Of a stretch of DNA of 8,155 bases, positions 1 through 5,886 are shown piece by piece. A program made the position numbers and the translations under genes. Origin of the DNA: DATIJJ01 sp039936115 (lineage in GTDB: Bacteria > Pseudomonadota > Gammaproteobacteria > DSM-16500); the NCBI GenBank assembly GCA_039936115.1, contig JBDTIZ010000221.1:1-8155 (forward strand), read 5' to 3'. The notes under the pieces were generated by a model. The model had not been told where the DNA came from. It saw nothing but the letters and a program-made list of their open reading frames with translations, and did no database searches. Positions within the stretch are counted from its first letter, which is position 1. Each line of letters begins with the position of its first letter.

Positions 1-708
1 ATTATCCTTGCCAAAGACTAATTGAACTTCTGGTAAAAAATAATCTACATATGCATTTGCCTGATAACCAGGATAGCCGTAGGAATTTACAGTGGGTTGA
101 TGTGTGCCTTTTAGCTTTCCTTCGCCAGGCCATACTTTAAAATACGCATAACTATTAGTTTTTATTGCTTGTTTGAGAATCGCAATATGTGCAAGACGGA
201 CGTCTGGTTCAGGTATCACATTTAAAACTGCCATTGATGTAGCAGCATCCACTTTTAAGTGTTGAACCGCTTGCCTCACTTCTTTGTTATGTTCTTTACT
301 ACGGTTATAAGGATCCCAAATTAATAAGTCGATATTTTTTGTTTGTAAAAAATCACGACTCACATCAAATTTACCGCCCCCCACATCTAAAATTCGTTTC
401 ACGTTTTTATCAAAGTGAATATCAGCAAACGCATTCACTCCAGCTGAATTATCACCTTGTTTAATTTTTTCGTATTCAGGTACTGGATTTGAATCATTAT
501 TTGTTTCAGCAGATGTAATTGATTGTCCTGAGGTGTTCCAGGATTTATGCGATAGAATATTTGAAATTTCTTTGGGTGATAAAGAATAAATTGATTTAGG
601 ATTTTTAAAATGGTGTTCTTGCAATGGTAGTGAACTACCATAGGAACAGATCGCATAAGAAATTAAATACATTACTAATAAAATGATATGAGATTTAGCA
701 TTATTCAT
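1..708 (-). CDS. Exported-looking SAM-dependent methyltransferase-fold protein (partial, C-terminus beyond window)
   Basis: This frame stays open from ATG 708 to the window edge, giving 236 codons with no stop. Residues 8-21 form a hydrophobic stretch after a short N-region with Lys5, so it is either a signal peptide or a membrane anchor; no clean lipobox is seen. A polar linker (about 55-90) leads into a Rossmann-type methyltransferase core: motif I ILDVGGGKFD at 106-115, the acidic residue after strand 2 in WDPYNRS (Asp132), and a motif IV/V-like AVLNVIPEP at 160-168 followed by a helix and the strand AYFKVWPGEG. That order resembles small methyltransferases such as the putative ones associated with DNA phosphorothioation, but these are normally cytoplasmic. 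The substrate is unknown. The start is supported by AGGA about 7 bases upstream of ATG. It follows the transporter gene after a 99-bp gap on the same strand. Confidence 0.72.
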   Translation of the reverse strand, partial: MNNAKSHIILLVMYLISYAICSYGSSLPLQEHHFKNPKSIYSLSPKEISNILSHKSWNTSGQSITSAETNNDSNPVPEYEKIKQGDNSAGVNAFADIHFDKNVKRILDVGGGKFDVSRDFLQTKNIDLLIWDPYNRSKEHNKEVRQAVQHLKVDAATSMAVLNVIPEPDVRLAHIAILKQAIKTNSYAYFKVWPGEGKLKGTHQPTVNSYGYPGYQANAYVDYFLPEVQLVFGKDN

Positions 709-730
709 GTTGGTGTCCTATATTACTACT

Positions 731-779
731 GGTTAACTAACTACACTGGCTTTGGTATGGACGAACAAATAGGTTAACT
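731..779. promoter_or_regulatory. Paired GGTTAACT sites upstream of the methyltransferase-like gene
   Basis: The octamer GGTTAACT occurs at 731-738 and again at 772-779. Each copy contains the palindrome GTTAAC, and the copies lie 41 bp apart (start to start), close to four helical turns. They sit in the only non-coding DNA upstream of the gene starting at 708. They could be twin operator sites, but chance recurrence in AT-rich DNA is possible, and I found no convincing -35/-10 pair here. Confidence 0.25.
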
Positions 780-807
780 CAAAAGCGCGGCAACGACGTT
801 GAAAAAA

Positions 808-2004
808 CTATTTTAAGTGTTTCCACAGCACGACACTTGCCAACAAACCCAAACAGACAATAACAAGTGCTAATGGTAATTGATTATTGTCCGGTAAAAT
901 TGCCATTACCGCGGAAAATACACCTATTATTATAATTTGCAGACTACTGAATAATGCGCTTGCTTTTCCTGCTATCGCCGCTGAAAAATGATGTAATGCC
1001 ATCGCAATTGTATTAGAGAAAATTAACGCTTGGCCAAATGTCGCTATCATCATCGGTACAATAATATAAGCAAGATATATTTTAGCGTATAAACTAGTGA
1101 TTGCCATCGCTGCACCCGACAATATGATGAGCAAAGCGCCTAATGCAAAAATAGGTCCGGTGCCAAATTTCTTAACCAATTCACGATTAACAGACGCTGC
1201 TGTGTAATAAGGCACTGCGACTATTACCGCTAACCATCCATAAGTACTTGCAGAGTAACCTAGAATATTTTGAATTAAAAAAGGTGTCATCACGTTGTAG
1301 GCAATAATCACTGCATACGCAAATAATCCGCCTAAAAGTAATTGCAGAAATACGCGATGACTTATTATAATTTTGTAATCATCTAACGTATCTTTGAGAA
1401 ACTGTTGAAAACCGGATTTGTCGTCTAAGGCTACTCTTGTTTCAGGTAGCCAGCATCCTAATATAAATATAAGACTAAAACCCGCTAACAATAAAAAAAT
1501 AAAATCCGCTTGCCAACCCAGATATTGTGATAAATAAGCCCCTATAATAGGCGATGCGCCAAAGCCGATTGCAAACCCCATTGAGGCGTAAGATGCAGCA
1601 CTTGCTAAATCGCGACCGCAAAAACAATCACGCAAAATTGAACGACCGTTAGTTAGAATACTTCCACAGCCAATGCCTTGTAATAAACGTGCAAATAAAA
1701 ATACTGTTTGTATCTTCGCGATAATATTAATAAAACAACCGAGACAGAAAATTAATATTCCTAGTAACAAAATGGGCTTGCGGCCATAACGATCAGACAA
1801 TGGGCCATAAATAATTTGCGACACTCCAAATCCGATTAAATAAATAGTAATAGAATTTTTGATGGCGGCGGGCGACATTGTGAGCGCTTTTGCGATGGCA
1901 GGAAAACTTGGTAAATAAAGCGCCATCGCTGCTTGACTCAGTGCAGTCATCCACATGACTAGCAATGTGATTTTCTTTTTATTGAGTTGGATACTATTTT
2001 CCAT
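808..2004 (-). CDS. Bcr/CflA-family MFS multidrug exporter
   Basis: This 398-residue inner-membrane protein has the length and about 12 hydrophobic segments expected of drug:H+ antiporters in the Bcr/CflA branch of the major facilitator superfamily. Diagnostic features, in order, are: the first-helix signature ALYLPSFPAIA (about 28-38); motif A GPLSDRYGRKP at 67-77 in the loop between helices 2 and 3; motif B RLLQGIGCGS (106-115) continuing to RSILRD; the antiporter motif C region GFAIGFGASPIIGAYLSQ (143-160); and GWQADFIFLLLAG after it. A charged central loop (about 188-215) separates the two halves. It probably exports a small hydrophobic compound by proton exchange, but the sequence does not show the substrate. 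A strong promoter lies just upstream (2035-2063). The ribosome site is only a modest GAAG about 11 bases before ATG. Nothing looks truncated. Confidence 0.9.
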   Translation of the reverse strand: MENSIQLNKKKITLLVMWMTALSQAAMALYLPSFPAIAKALTMSPAAIKNSITIYLIGFGVSQIIYGPLSDRYGRKPILLLGILIFCLGCFINIIAKIQTVFLFARLLQGIGCGSILTNGRSILRDCFCGRDLASAASYASMGFAIGFGASPIIGAYLSQYLGWQADFIFLLLAGFSLIFILGCWLPETRVALDDKSGFQQFLKDTLDDYKIIISHRVFLQLLLGGLFAYAVIIAYNVMTPFLIQNILGYSASTYGWLAVIVAVPYYTAASVNRELVKKFGTGPIFALGALLIILSGAAMAITSLYAKIYLAYIIVPMMIATFGQALIFSNTIAMALHHFSAAIAGKASALFSSLQIIIIGVFSAVMAILPDNNQLPLALVIVCLGLLASVVLWKHLK

Positions 2005-2034
2005 TGCTTGTTGCTCTTCGTGATTGTAGCGAAC

Positions 2035-2063
2035 AGTATATTGCTATTCTTTAGCAGCGACAA
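2035..2063 (-). promoter_or_regulatory. Sigma70-type promoter for the MFS exporter
   Basis: Read on the minus strand, TTGTCG (2063-2058) is followed by exactly 17 bases and TATACT (2040-2035). Transcription would begin near 2028, leaving a leader of about 24 bases before ATG 2004. This is a prediction from spacing and consensus only. Confidence 0.6.
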
Positions 2064-2168
2064 AAGATATTGGATAAGTTTTAACTTCCTCACTATGACT
2101 CAACATGCAACTTCTATTTCTTAGACCAAATGGGCAATCTTATGGATTTTCCTCTGTTTCAATCAAAA

Positions 2169-2197
2169 TTGATTTATATCTAACTAGCTAATAATAC
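2169..2197 (+). promoter_or_regulatory. Candidate distal promoter with a small dyad (toxin-antitoxin operon)
   Basis: TTGATT (2169-2174), 17 bases, then TAATAC (2192-2197) resembles a sigma70 promoter pointing into the toxin-antitoxin operon. A small inverted repeat, ACTAG (2183-2187) and CTAGT (2197-2201), overlaps its -10 and could be an operator half-site pair. Both signals are short and the region is AT-rich, so chance is a fair alternative. Confidence 0.3.
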
Positions 2198-2225
2198 TAG
2201 TCTTATTTATAAAAATGCCAATAAT

Positions 2226-2255
2226 TTGCCATTTTCAGTCAATTTGGGTTATACT
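2226..2255 (+). promoter_or_regulatory. Proximal sigma70-type promoter of the Xre-RES operon
   Basis: TTGCCA (2226-2231) and TATACT (2250-2255) are separated by 18 bases and each matches consensus at five of six positions. Transcription would start around 2262, just ahead of or within the AGAGGT ribosome site at 2262-2267, so the leader would be very short. This also argues that the antitoxin begins at ATG 2275 and not at the in-frame ATG at 2215, which lies upstream of the promoter. Confidence 0.55.
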
Positions 2256-2274
2256 AATAACAGAGGTAAATAAT

Positions 2275-2730
2275 ATGCCTAGTCACATTGGCCACAATTT
2301 AAAGATATCAAAATCCATCAGGGGGATATCCCCTACATCGGAATCTCCGACGCTTAAATTTGATCCTGCTGTTGCGGGGCGCGCTATTGTCGATGGCCTT
2401 CACTACTTAAAAAACCGGCTAGACTGGTCGGGTACGAAAATTGCTACTACACTTCATCTACCTTCTAATACTGTCAACACTTGGCTTAAAAACGGCATTA
2501 TTCCTATTCATAACTCTGTGTTACAACCTGATATTCAAGCAATTATACATCTGCTAGCTATTCACCGCAGCCTGGAAGCCATGTTTGAAAATCCAACTCA
2601 TCAATGCGCTTGGTTATCTACTTTTCACCCTGAACTAAATGTTATTCCTGAAAAATTAATGAGTGAATCGATTGATGGATTAATTTTTATTCGTCAATAT
2701 CTCGATTATATTCGAGGACGTGGCGCTTGA
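2275..2730 (+). CDS. Xre/MbcA/ParS-type antitoxin of a RES toxin-antitoxin pair
   Basis: This 151-residue protein has the two-part layout of antitoxins that pair with RES toxins. A helix-turn-helix lies at about 49-72 (LDWSGTKIATTLHLPSNTVN), which should bind the operon's own operator. The C-terminal toxin-binding domain (DUF2384 type) spans about 85-149, with the typical AIIHLLAIHRSLEAMF, a CAWLSTFHPELN segment (family pattern W-L-x-x-x-x-P-x-L) and a closing IRQYLDYIRGRG. In known systems this tail plugs the toxin active site. I chose ATG 2275 because AGAGGT lies 7 bases upstream, the promoter at 2226-2255 is just ahead, and the residues added by the earlier ATG at 2215 do not look like the family. 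Its TGA overlaps the toxin's TTG start, so the two are translationally coupled. The antitoxin probably autoregulates the operon, alone or with the toxin. Confidence 0.88.
   Translation: MPSHIGHNLKISKSIRGISPTSESPTLKFDPAVAGRAIVDGLHYLKNRLDWSGTKIATTLHLPSNTVNTWLKNGIIPIHNSVLQPDIQAIIHLLAIHRSLEAMFENPTHQCAWLSTFHPELNVIPEKLMSESIDGLIFIRQYLDYIRGRGA
2714..2718 (+). promoter_or_regulatory. Ribosome binding site deciding the TTG start of the RES toxin
   Basis: GAGGA lies inside the last codons of the antitoxin, 8 bases before TTG 2727. No ATG is nearby in the toxin frame, so this strong site is the evidence that the toxin starts at TTG within the antitoxin stop (TTGA). Confidence 0.65.
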
Positions 2731-3359
2731 TCGAACTTGTGCGTATTGTTGAATACCAAGCCACTTTATCCAGTTATAGAGCCACACAAAATGAAGAGCG
2801 TGCGGTACAACTTGAATTCTTGATCGAAACGACAAAACCTAAAAATCTTTACACTGAATGGCATCCACTTATTGCAACACCTTTTAGGTATAATCCTCCT
2901 CATCCTGAGGCACGGTTTCGCTTACCCTATGGTAAAAATGTATTTTATAGTTCTTTACTTGAAGAAACAGCCTTGTACGAGCATGGATTTCATTTTATGA
3001 AAGAGCGTATGCATTTAAATATTGAAACTGAAACAGGTATGAGAACTATTTTTTTTGTTGATGCAGATAATAAAAGTTCTGTGCATGTTAAAAACGAAAT
3101 AAATTATTTGGATATTATCCATAAAAATAATTATTCTGCCTCTCATCAATTTATCGCATCCCATCCACGCGCCACATTTATTTTTTATCCTTCATGCAGA
3201 GATCCCGAACAACGTGATAATGTTGCGGTATTAAACATCGATCATTTGGGAAAAGTGCCAAAGTGGGAATCATCGATTAAGTTTTTTTATGATAATGCGC
3301 TTAAACAAATTACTTGGCTTGATTATCAGTTACATATTGCTTGGGGTGATGTGAGATAA
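2727..3359 (+). CDS. RES-domain toxin (predicted NAD+-consuming)
   Basis: This 210-residue protein carries the RES fold of type II toxins, which in characterised members either degrade NAD+ or ADP-ribosylate a target. The sequence follows the longer RES pattern: PLIATPFRYNPPHPEARF (about 47-64) supplies the conserved Arg, FYSSLLEETALYEHGFH (73-89) supplies the acidic residue before the helix, and YPSCRDPEQRDNVAVLN (154-170) supplies the conserved Ser156. All three signature positions appear intact, so the toxin is probably active. It is read from TTG 2727, overlapping the antitoxin stop, with GAGGA 8 bases upstream. The low-efficiency start codon would keep toxin below antitoxin. No terminator follows closely; the long hairpin at 3403-3555 begins 43 bp after the stop and may serve. 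Which NAD+ reaction it performs cannot be decided from sequence. Confidence 0.88.
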   Translation: MIELVRIVEYQATLSSYRATQNEERAVQLEFLIETTKPKNLYTEWHPLIATPFRYNPPHPEARFRLPYGKNVFYSSLLEETALYEHGFHFMKERMHLNIETETGMRTIFFVDADNKSSVHVKNEINYLDIIHKNNYSASHQFIASHPRATFIFYPSCRDPEQRDNVAVLNIDHLGKVPKWESSIKFFYDNALKQITWLDYQLHIAWGDVR

Positions 3360-3402
3360 GCTGTTGGACTGAATATTGTTGCACGTTTTACAACCAAAGT
3401 AG

Positions 3403-3555
3403 ATGCCCCTCCTCCCACGCTTTTGTATAGGGACAGGCATCGGTAACATTTTAAAATAGGCATTTTTACGCGCTGTCATTGCGAGCGCGTAAAATGCCTA
3501 TTTTAAAATGTTACCGATGCCTGTCCTATATAGCTGTTGGGGAGAGGAGGGGCAT
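3403..3555. repeat. Long near-perfect inverted repeat (MITE-like hairpin)
   Basis: This non-coding 153-bp element lies between convergent genes. The inner arms (3431-3474 and 3484-3526) pair along about 43 bp with one bulged base around a 9-base loop, GTCATTGCG. The outer ends also pair: ATGCCCCTCCTC at 3403-3414 with GAGGAGGGGCAT at 3544-3555, with an imperfect zone between. Length, symmetry, lack of coding and position suggest a miniature inverted-repeat element, mobilised in trans if at all. No target-site duplication is obvious. As transcribed RNA it would be an extremely stable hairpin and could terminate or protect transcripts from both sides. Confidence 0.8.
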
Positions 3556-3609
3556 TTTCTCGGAGATTCATTCTATTTTGATTTATAGAACAGTACGCCG
3601 ATACCACCA

Positions 3610-4809
3610 TCAATAATTTGAAATTTCAACAGACAGTCCTAACGCCTCTCGTATTTTTTTATAAAGCAGAATAGGTCCCGACCCATCGATATTGCTCAAA
3701 ATAATAATGGTATATTGATTATTCGGTGATGTTGCAAAAAAAGCAGATGCGCCTTTAATCCCGCCGGTATGCCCCACTAAAGATGGGTCTTTCCACACCG
3801 CAAATCCGAATTTATTCCATGCGCCCGAAAAACCATATGCGCTGATATTCTCAGGGATAGACAAATTACCAATTTTATAAGATTTCAACTTCACATCTTT
3901 AGAAACAGTGACAATATCCGTTGATAAAATCTCTGCAGTTAATTTTTGATTGAGTAATTTTTTGGAATGTAATGCATTAGAAAAACGAAAGAGATCTTCT
4001 ACGGTAGAATAAGCACCACCAGCAGGACTTCCCATTAATGGAACTTCAAAATTGTTATTTTTCCATTGGCATTTCCCCTGATGACAATCAGAAAAATATC
4101 CTTCCGCACGATCAGGAACGGATTCGTCTAAACGCCATATTCCCGTTTCTTTCATATTGGCGATGTCAAAAATATTTCGTTTCACGTAATCGCTATAGCT
4201 AACGCCGGATAAAGATTCAATGATTGCGCCTAACAATATATATCCATTATTGCTATAACTCTGACTCATGCCCGGTTTAAATAAATGCTTATCCTCAACA
4301 AGAAGAGGTTTATAATCATTTACGTCCACATACAAAGCTGAGTCGGATCCTAATTTAAAACGGGTATCATCCATAAAACTACCAAGACCTGAGGCATGAA
4401 TAAGCAACTGTTCAATTGTTATTGTTTTGTCGGTTTGTTTTGGTAACCAGCTTGGTATAATTTGATAAGCTTGCTGATTTAATATGATTTTATTTTTCTG
4501 AGCCAGTTGCGCAATGGATATCGAAGTAAATAATTTTCCTACGGATCCTAAATTAAATTTGGTTTTTAAGTTATTTTCTATATGAAAACTCCGATTCGCA
4601 AAGCCGCACGATTTTTTAAAAATAATCTTTCCATGAATCGCAACCAATACGTTTCCGGAAAATTGATTCTTTTCGCACATGGATTGAAAGCTTTCATTGA
4701 TCTTATTCTCAATCTGAATAGCTTGATCCGCATACGAAATCGTTATAGTAATTAAATATAATAAACATCCTAGGCATAACAGAATGATTGTTTTTAAATT
4801 ATTTGTCAT
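3610..4809 (-). CDS. Secreted class C beta-lactamase-like serine hydrolase
   Basis: This 399-residue protein belongs to the beta-lactamase/penicillin-binding/esterase fold (AmpC, EstB, D-aminopeptidase relatives). An N-terminal signal peptide of about 27 residues (hydrophobic run, then SYA before DQ) sends it to the periplasm or beyond. The three active-site elements are present: SVGK (nucleophile Ser89, Lys92), the YSN triad (Tyr185-Asn187), and HTGG (347-350) in place of the KTG box. HTG is common in this family's esterases and peptidases, so true beta-lactamase activity is not implied. I prefer ATG 4809 to the in-frame TTG at 4818: a weak GAG lies about 10 bases before the ATG but only one base before the TTG. 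The start overlaps the end of the nucleotidyltransferase gene by 11 bases, so the two are probably translated together. Physiological substrate unknown. Confidence 0.87.
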   Translation of the reverse strand: MTNNLKTIILLCLGCLLYLITITISYADQAIQIENKINESFQSMCEKNQFSGNVLVAIHGKIIFKKSCGFANRSFHIENNLKTKFNLGSVGKLFTSISIAQLAQKNKIILNQQAYQIIPSWLPKQTDKTITIEQLLIHASGLGSFMDDTRFKLGSDSALYVDVNDYKPLLVEDKHLFKPGMSQSYSNNGYILLGAIIESLSGVSYSDYVKRNIFDIANMKETGIWRLDESVPDRAEGYFSDCHQGKCQWKNNNFEVPLMGSPAGGAYSTVEDLFRFSNALHSKKLLNQKLTAEILSTDIVTVSKDVKLKSYKIGNLSIPENISAYGFSGAWNKFGFAVWKDPSLVGHTGGIKGASAFFATSPNNQYTIIILSNIDGSGPILLYKKIREALGLSVEISNY

Positions 4810-5275
4810 TTTTTTCAATCTCGCTTACATCAATTCTATCTTCTTCACGAGATAATACTTTTTTATAGCTAAGTAAAATATCTCTAGGGATAACCGGTAA
4901 TTGTAACTCATAAACGGTTTTAACCTCTGCGTTTGATAAATTCTCTACTAACTTTTCCCAGTGCCCCGTTTTTTCATTAAATATTTTTGTCTGGTAAGCT
5001 CCGCCTAAATCAATTTCTTGGCCTTGATAATTTAATGTCATAAGCAACAAGTCCCATTTATTACTTTTATATTTCTCTGGCCCATACGTAATAAACTCTG
5101 CTACTTTCTCTTTAACAAGAGCAAATTTATCCTCAGGAATATCAATATCGATATCCTGAAGCGGCCGCGTTGCACCATAAGCAATTGCAGCAAGACCACC
5201 GGTAATCTGAAAAGGAACATGATTGTTTTTTAAAATATCCGTTATCCAAATAAGCGCTGTTTTTGAATTTTTCAT
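4799..5275 (-). CDS. Nucleotidyltransferase-fold protein
   Basis: This 158-residue protein shows the core of the polymerase-beta-like nucleotidyltransferase fold found in aminoglycoside/lincosamide nucleotidyltransferases, AbiEii-type and MNT-type proteins. An N-terminal helix is followed by ITGGLAAIAYGATRPLQDIDIDI: the Gly-Gly pair at 26-27 binds nucleotide phosphates and the acidic cluster Asp41/Asp43/Asp45 would hold metal. EIDLGG places a third carboxylate at Asp89. Near the end, YKKVLSREEDRIDVSEI (137-153) matches the Lys...Arg-x-x-Asp-x-x-Asp helix common in this group. All catalytic positions are kept, so NMP transfer to a small molecule, RNA or protein is plausible; which one cannot be told. 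AGAGGT lies about 4 bases before the ATG. It heads a two-gene unit with the serine hydrolase, whose start it overlaps. It is short for a drug-resistance enzyme, so I do not call resistance. Confidence 0.72.
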   Translation of the reverse strand: MKNSKTALIWITDILKNNHVPFQITGGLAAIAYGATRPLQDIDIDIPEDKFALVKEKVAEFITYGPEKYKSNKWDLLLMTLNYQGQEIDLGGAYQTKIFNEKTGHWEKLVENLSNAEVKTVYELQLPVIPRDILLSYKKVLSREEDRIDVSEIEKNDK

Positions 5276-5306
5276 TTATACCTCTTAATATTATTTATTG
5301 CGCCAG

Positions 5307-5411
5307 CTTGTATGCTTTTGTAGGGCGAACCTATGTGTTCGCCCTTGCTAAACTTCGAATTGGCGCCGCTGGGCGAACACATAGGTTCGCCCCTACAAAA
5401 GCATGGACAAG
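5307..5411. repeat. Inverted repeat with GGGCGAACACATAGGTTCGCCC-type arms
   Basis: The arms at 5312-5344 and 5371-5404 are complementary along 33 bp with one bulged base, around a 26-base loop. A further CTTGT/ACAAG pair (5307-5311 and 5407-5411) extends the stem after a short interruption. Each arm is itself partly symmetric (GGGCGAAC...GTTCGCCC). The element sits between the nucleotidyltransferase start and the end of the polymerase operon and is unrelated in sequence to the hairpin at 3403-3555. Similar GGGCGAAC-type arms recur in many bacterial genomes as small mobile or REP-like repeats (from memory, not checked). It probably also ends transcription of the polymerase operon. Confidence 0.75.
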
Positions 5412-5432
5412 AGTAACGGCACAGAGCAAACA

Positions 5433-5873
5433 TCAGCTATCTATTAGTTTAATTGAACACGTAATAATGTGCGGCCATCTGTAATGGCAATTTGTTAAAT
5501 CCTCCGGATCAACTGTCACAATATAAAGTCGATATTCATCTTGTTCTTTAGCAAGTAATCCCTGAATGCATTGGCCTTTCGTTATTTCATACCAACACGC
5601 TTTCCCTTCAAAATTTTTTTCCATAAATTTATCTATAGAAATTTGCACTGGTTTTGGCGAATACATGTTCCACCGTTGGTCTTGATTATTCTTTATAGCA
5701 GTTGAGCGTGCCCAGCCCCCCAATGGCATTTCACTGTTTTCATTTTCTCTTCGTCCCCATGCGACAAGTTTGCAATCACCGTTTTTAAGTTTAACAGGTA
5801 AAACAGCATTCATGCGTGAAAAAAACACGGTATACACTTTACCTTGATAATGAAATATCACTGCTTCTGGCAT
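5433..5873 (-). CDS. Small SOS-operon protein, probable divergent SRAP (YedK/HMCES-like) domain
   Basis: This 146-residue protein is the third gene of the damage operon. I do not recognise it by direct family memory, but its segments align in order with SRAP proteins, which shield abasic sites in single-stranded DNA: RMNAVLPVKLKNG (SRAP RYNIAPTQP region), KLVAWGRRE (LLRWGLIP), GGWARSTAI (NARAET), KACWYEITKGQ (DGFYEWK), and YIVTVDPEDLTNCHYRWPHII (ILTT...HDRMPVIL). Glu96 and His130 thus match the conserved SRAP Glu and His. The protein begins Met-Pro-Glu, lacks the Met-Cys-Gly-Arg start whose Cys2 makes the covalent DNA link, and is much shorter than YedK. It may bind damaged DNA without crosslinking. 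I chose ATG 5873 because GGGAGG sits 7 bases upstream; a longer reading from 5930 would overlap the polymerase. Gene reality is well supported, the SRAP relation moderately. Confidence 0.6.
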   Translation of the reverse strand: MPEAVIFHYQGKVYTVFFSRMNAVLPVKLKNGDCKLVAWGRRENENSEMPLGGWARSTAIKNNQDQRWNMYSPKPVQISIDKFMEKNFEGKACWYEITKGQCIQGLLAKEQDEYRLYIVTVDPEDLTNCHYRWPHIITCSIKLIDS

Positions 5874-5880
5874 AAATAAC

Positions 5881-5886
5881 CTCCCA
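5881..5886 (-). promoter_or_regulatory. Ribosome binding site of the SRAP-like gene
   Basis: GGGAGG on the minus strand overlaps the last bases before the polymerase stop region and precedes ATG 5873 by 7 bases. It fixes the start at 5873 and allows reinitiation after the polymerase TGA at 5889-5887, only 13 bases before the new start. Confidence 0.65.

Noticed and set aside
435..656. Minus-strand open frame of 73 codons starting MRSVPMVV
   Set aside because: It lies wholly inside the methyltransferase-like gene (1-708) in another frame, has no family features and no ribosome site; the gene in the other frame carries clear motifs.
2215..2274. Upstream in-frame ATG start for the antitoxin
   Set aside because: It lies upstream of the strong proximal promoter and lacks a ribosome site, while ATG 2275 has AGAGGT at good spacing.
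4810..4818. TTG start at 4818 for the serine hydrolase
   Set aside because: ATG 4809 gives a normal signal peptide and better distance from the weak GAG; TTG has that GAG only one base away.
3610..5275. Calling the hydrolase a beta-lactamase resistance gene and the nucleotidyltransferase an aminoglycoside resistance gene
   Set aside because: The motifs show only fold and catalytic residues. HTGG in place of KTG is common in non-lactamase members, and the nucleotidyltransferase is short and has no substrate-specific features.
5263..5484. Plus-strand open frame of 73 codons
   Set aside because: It reads through the hairpin repeat at 5307-5411 and antisense into the end of the SRAP-like gene; the protein is repeat-derived and lacks recognisable features.
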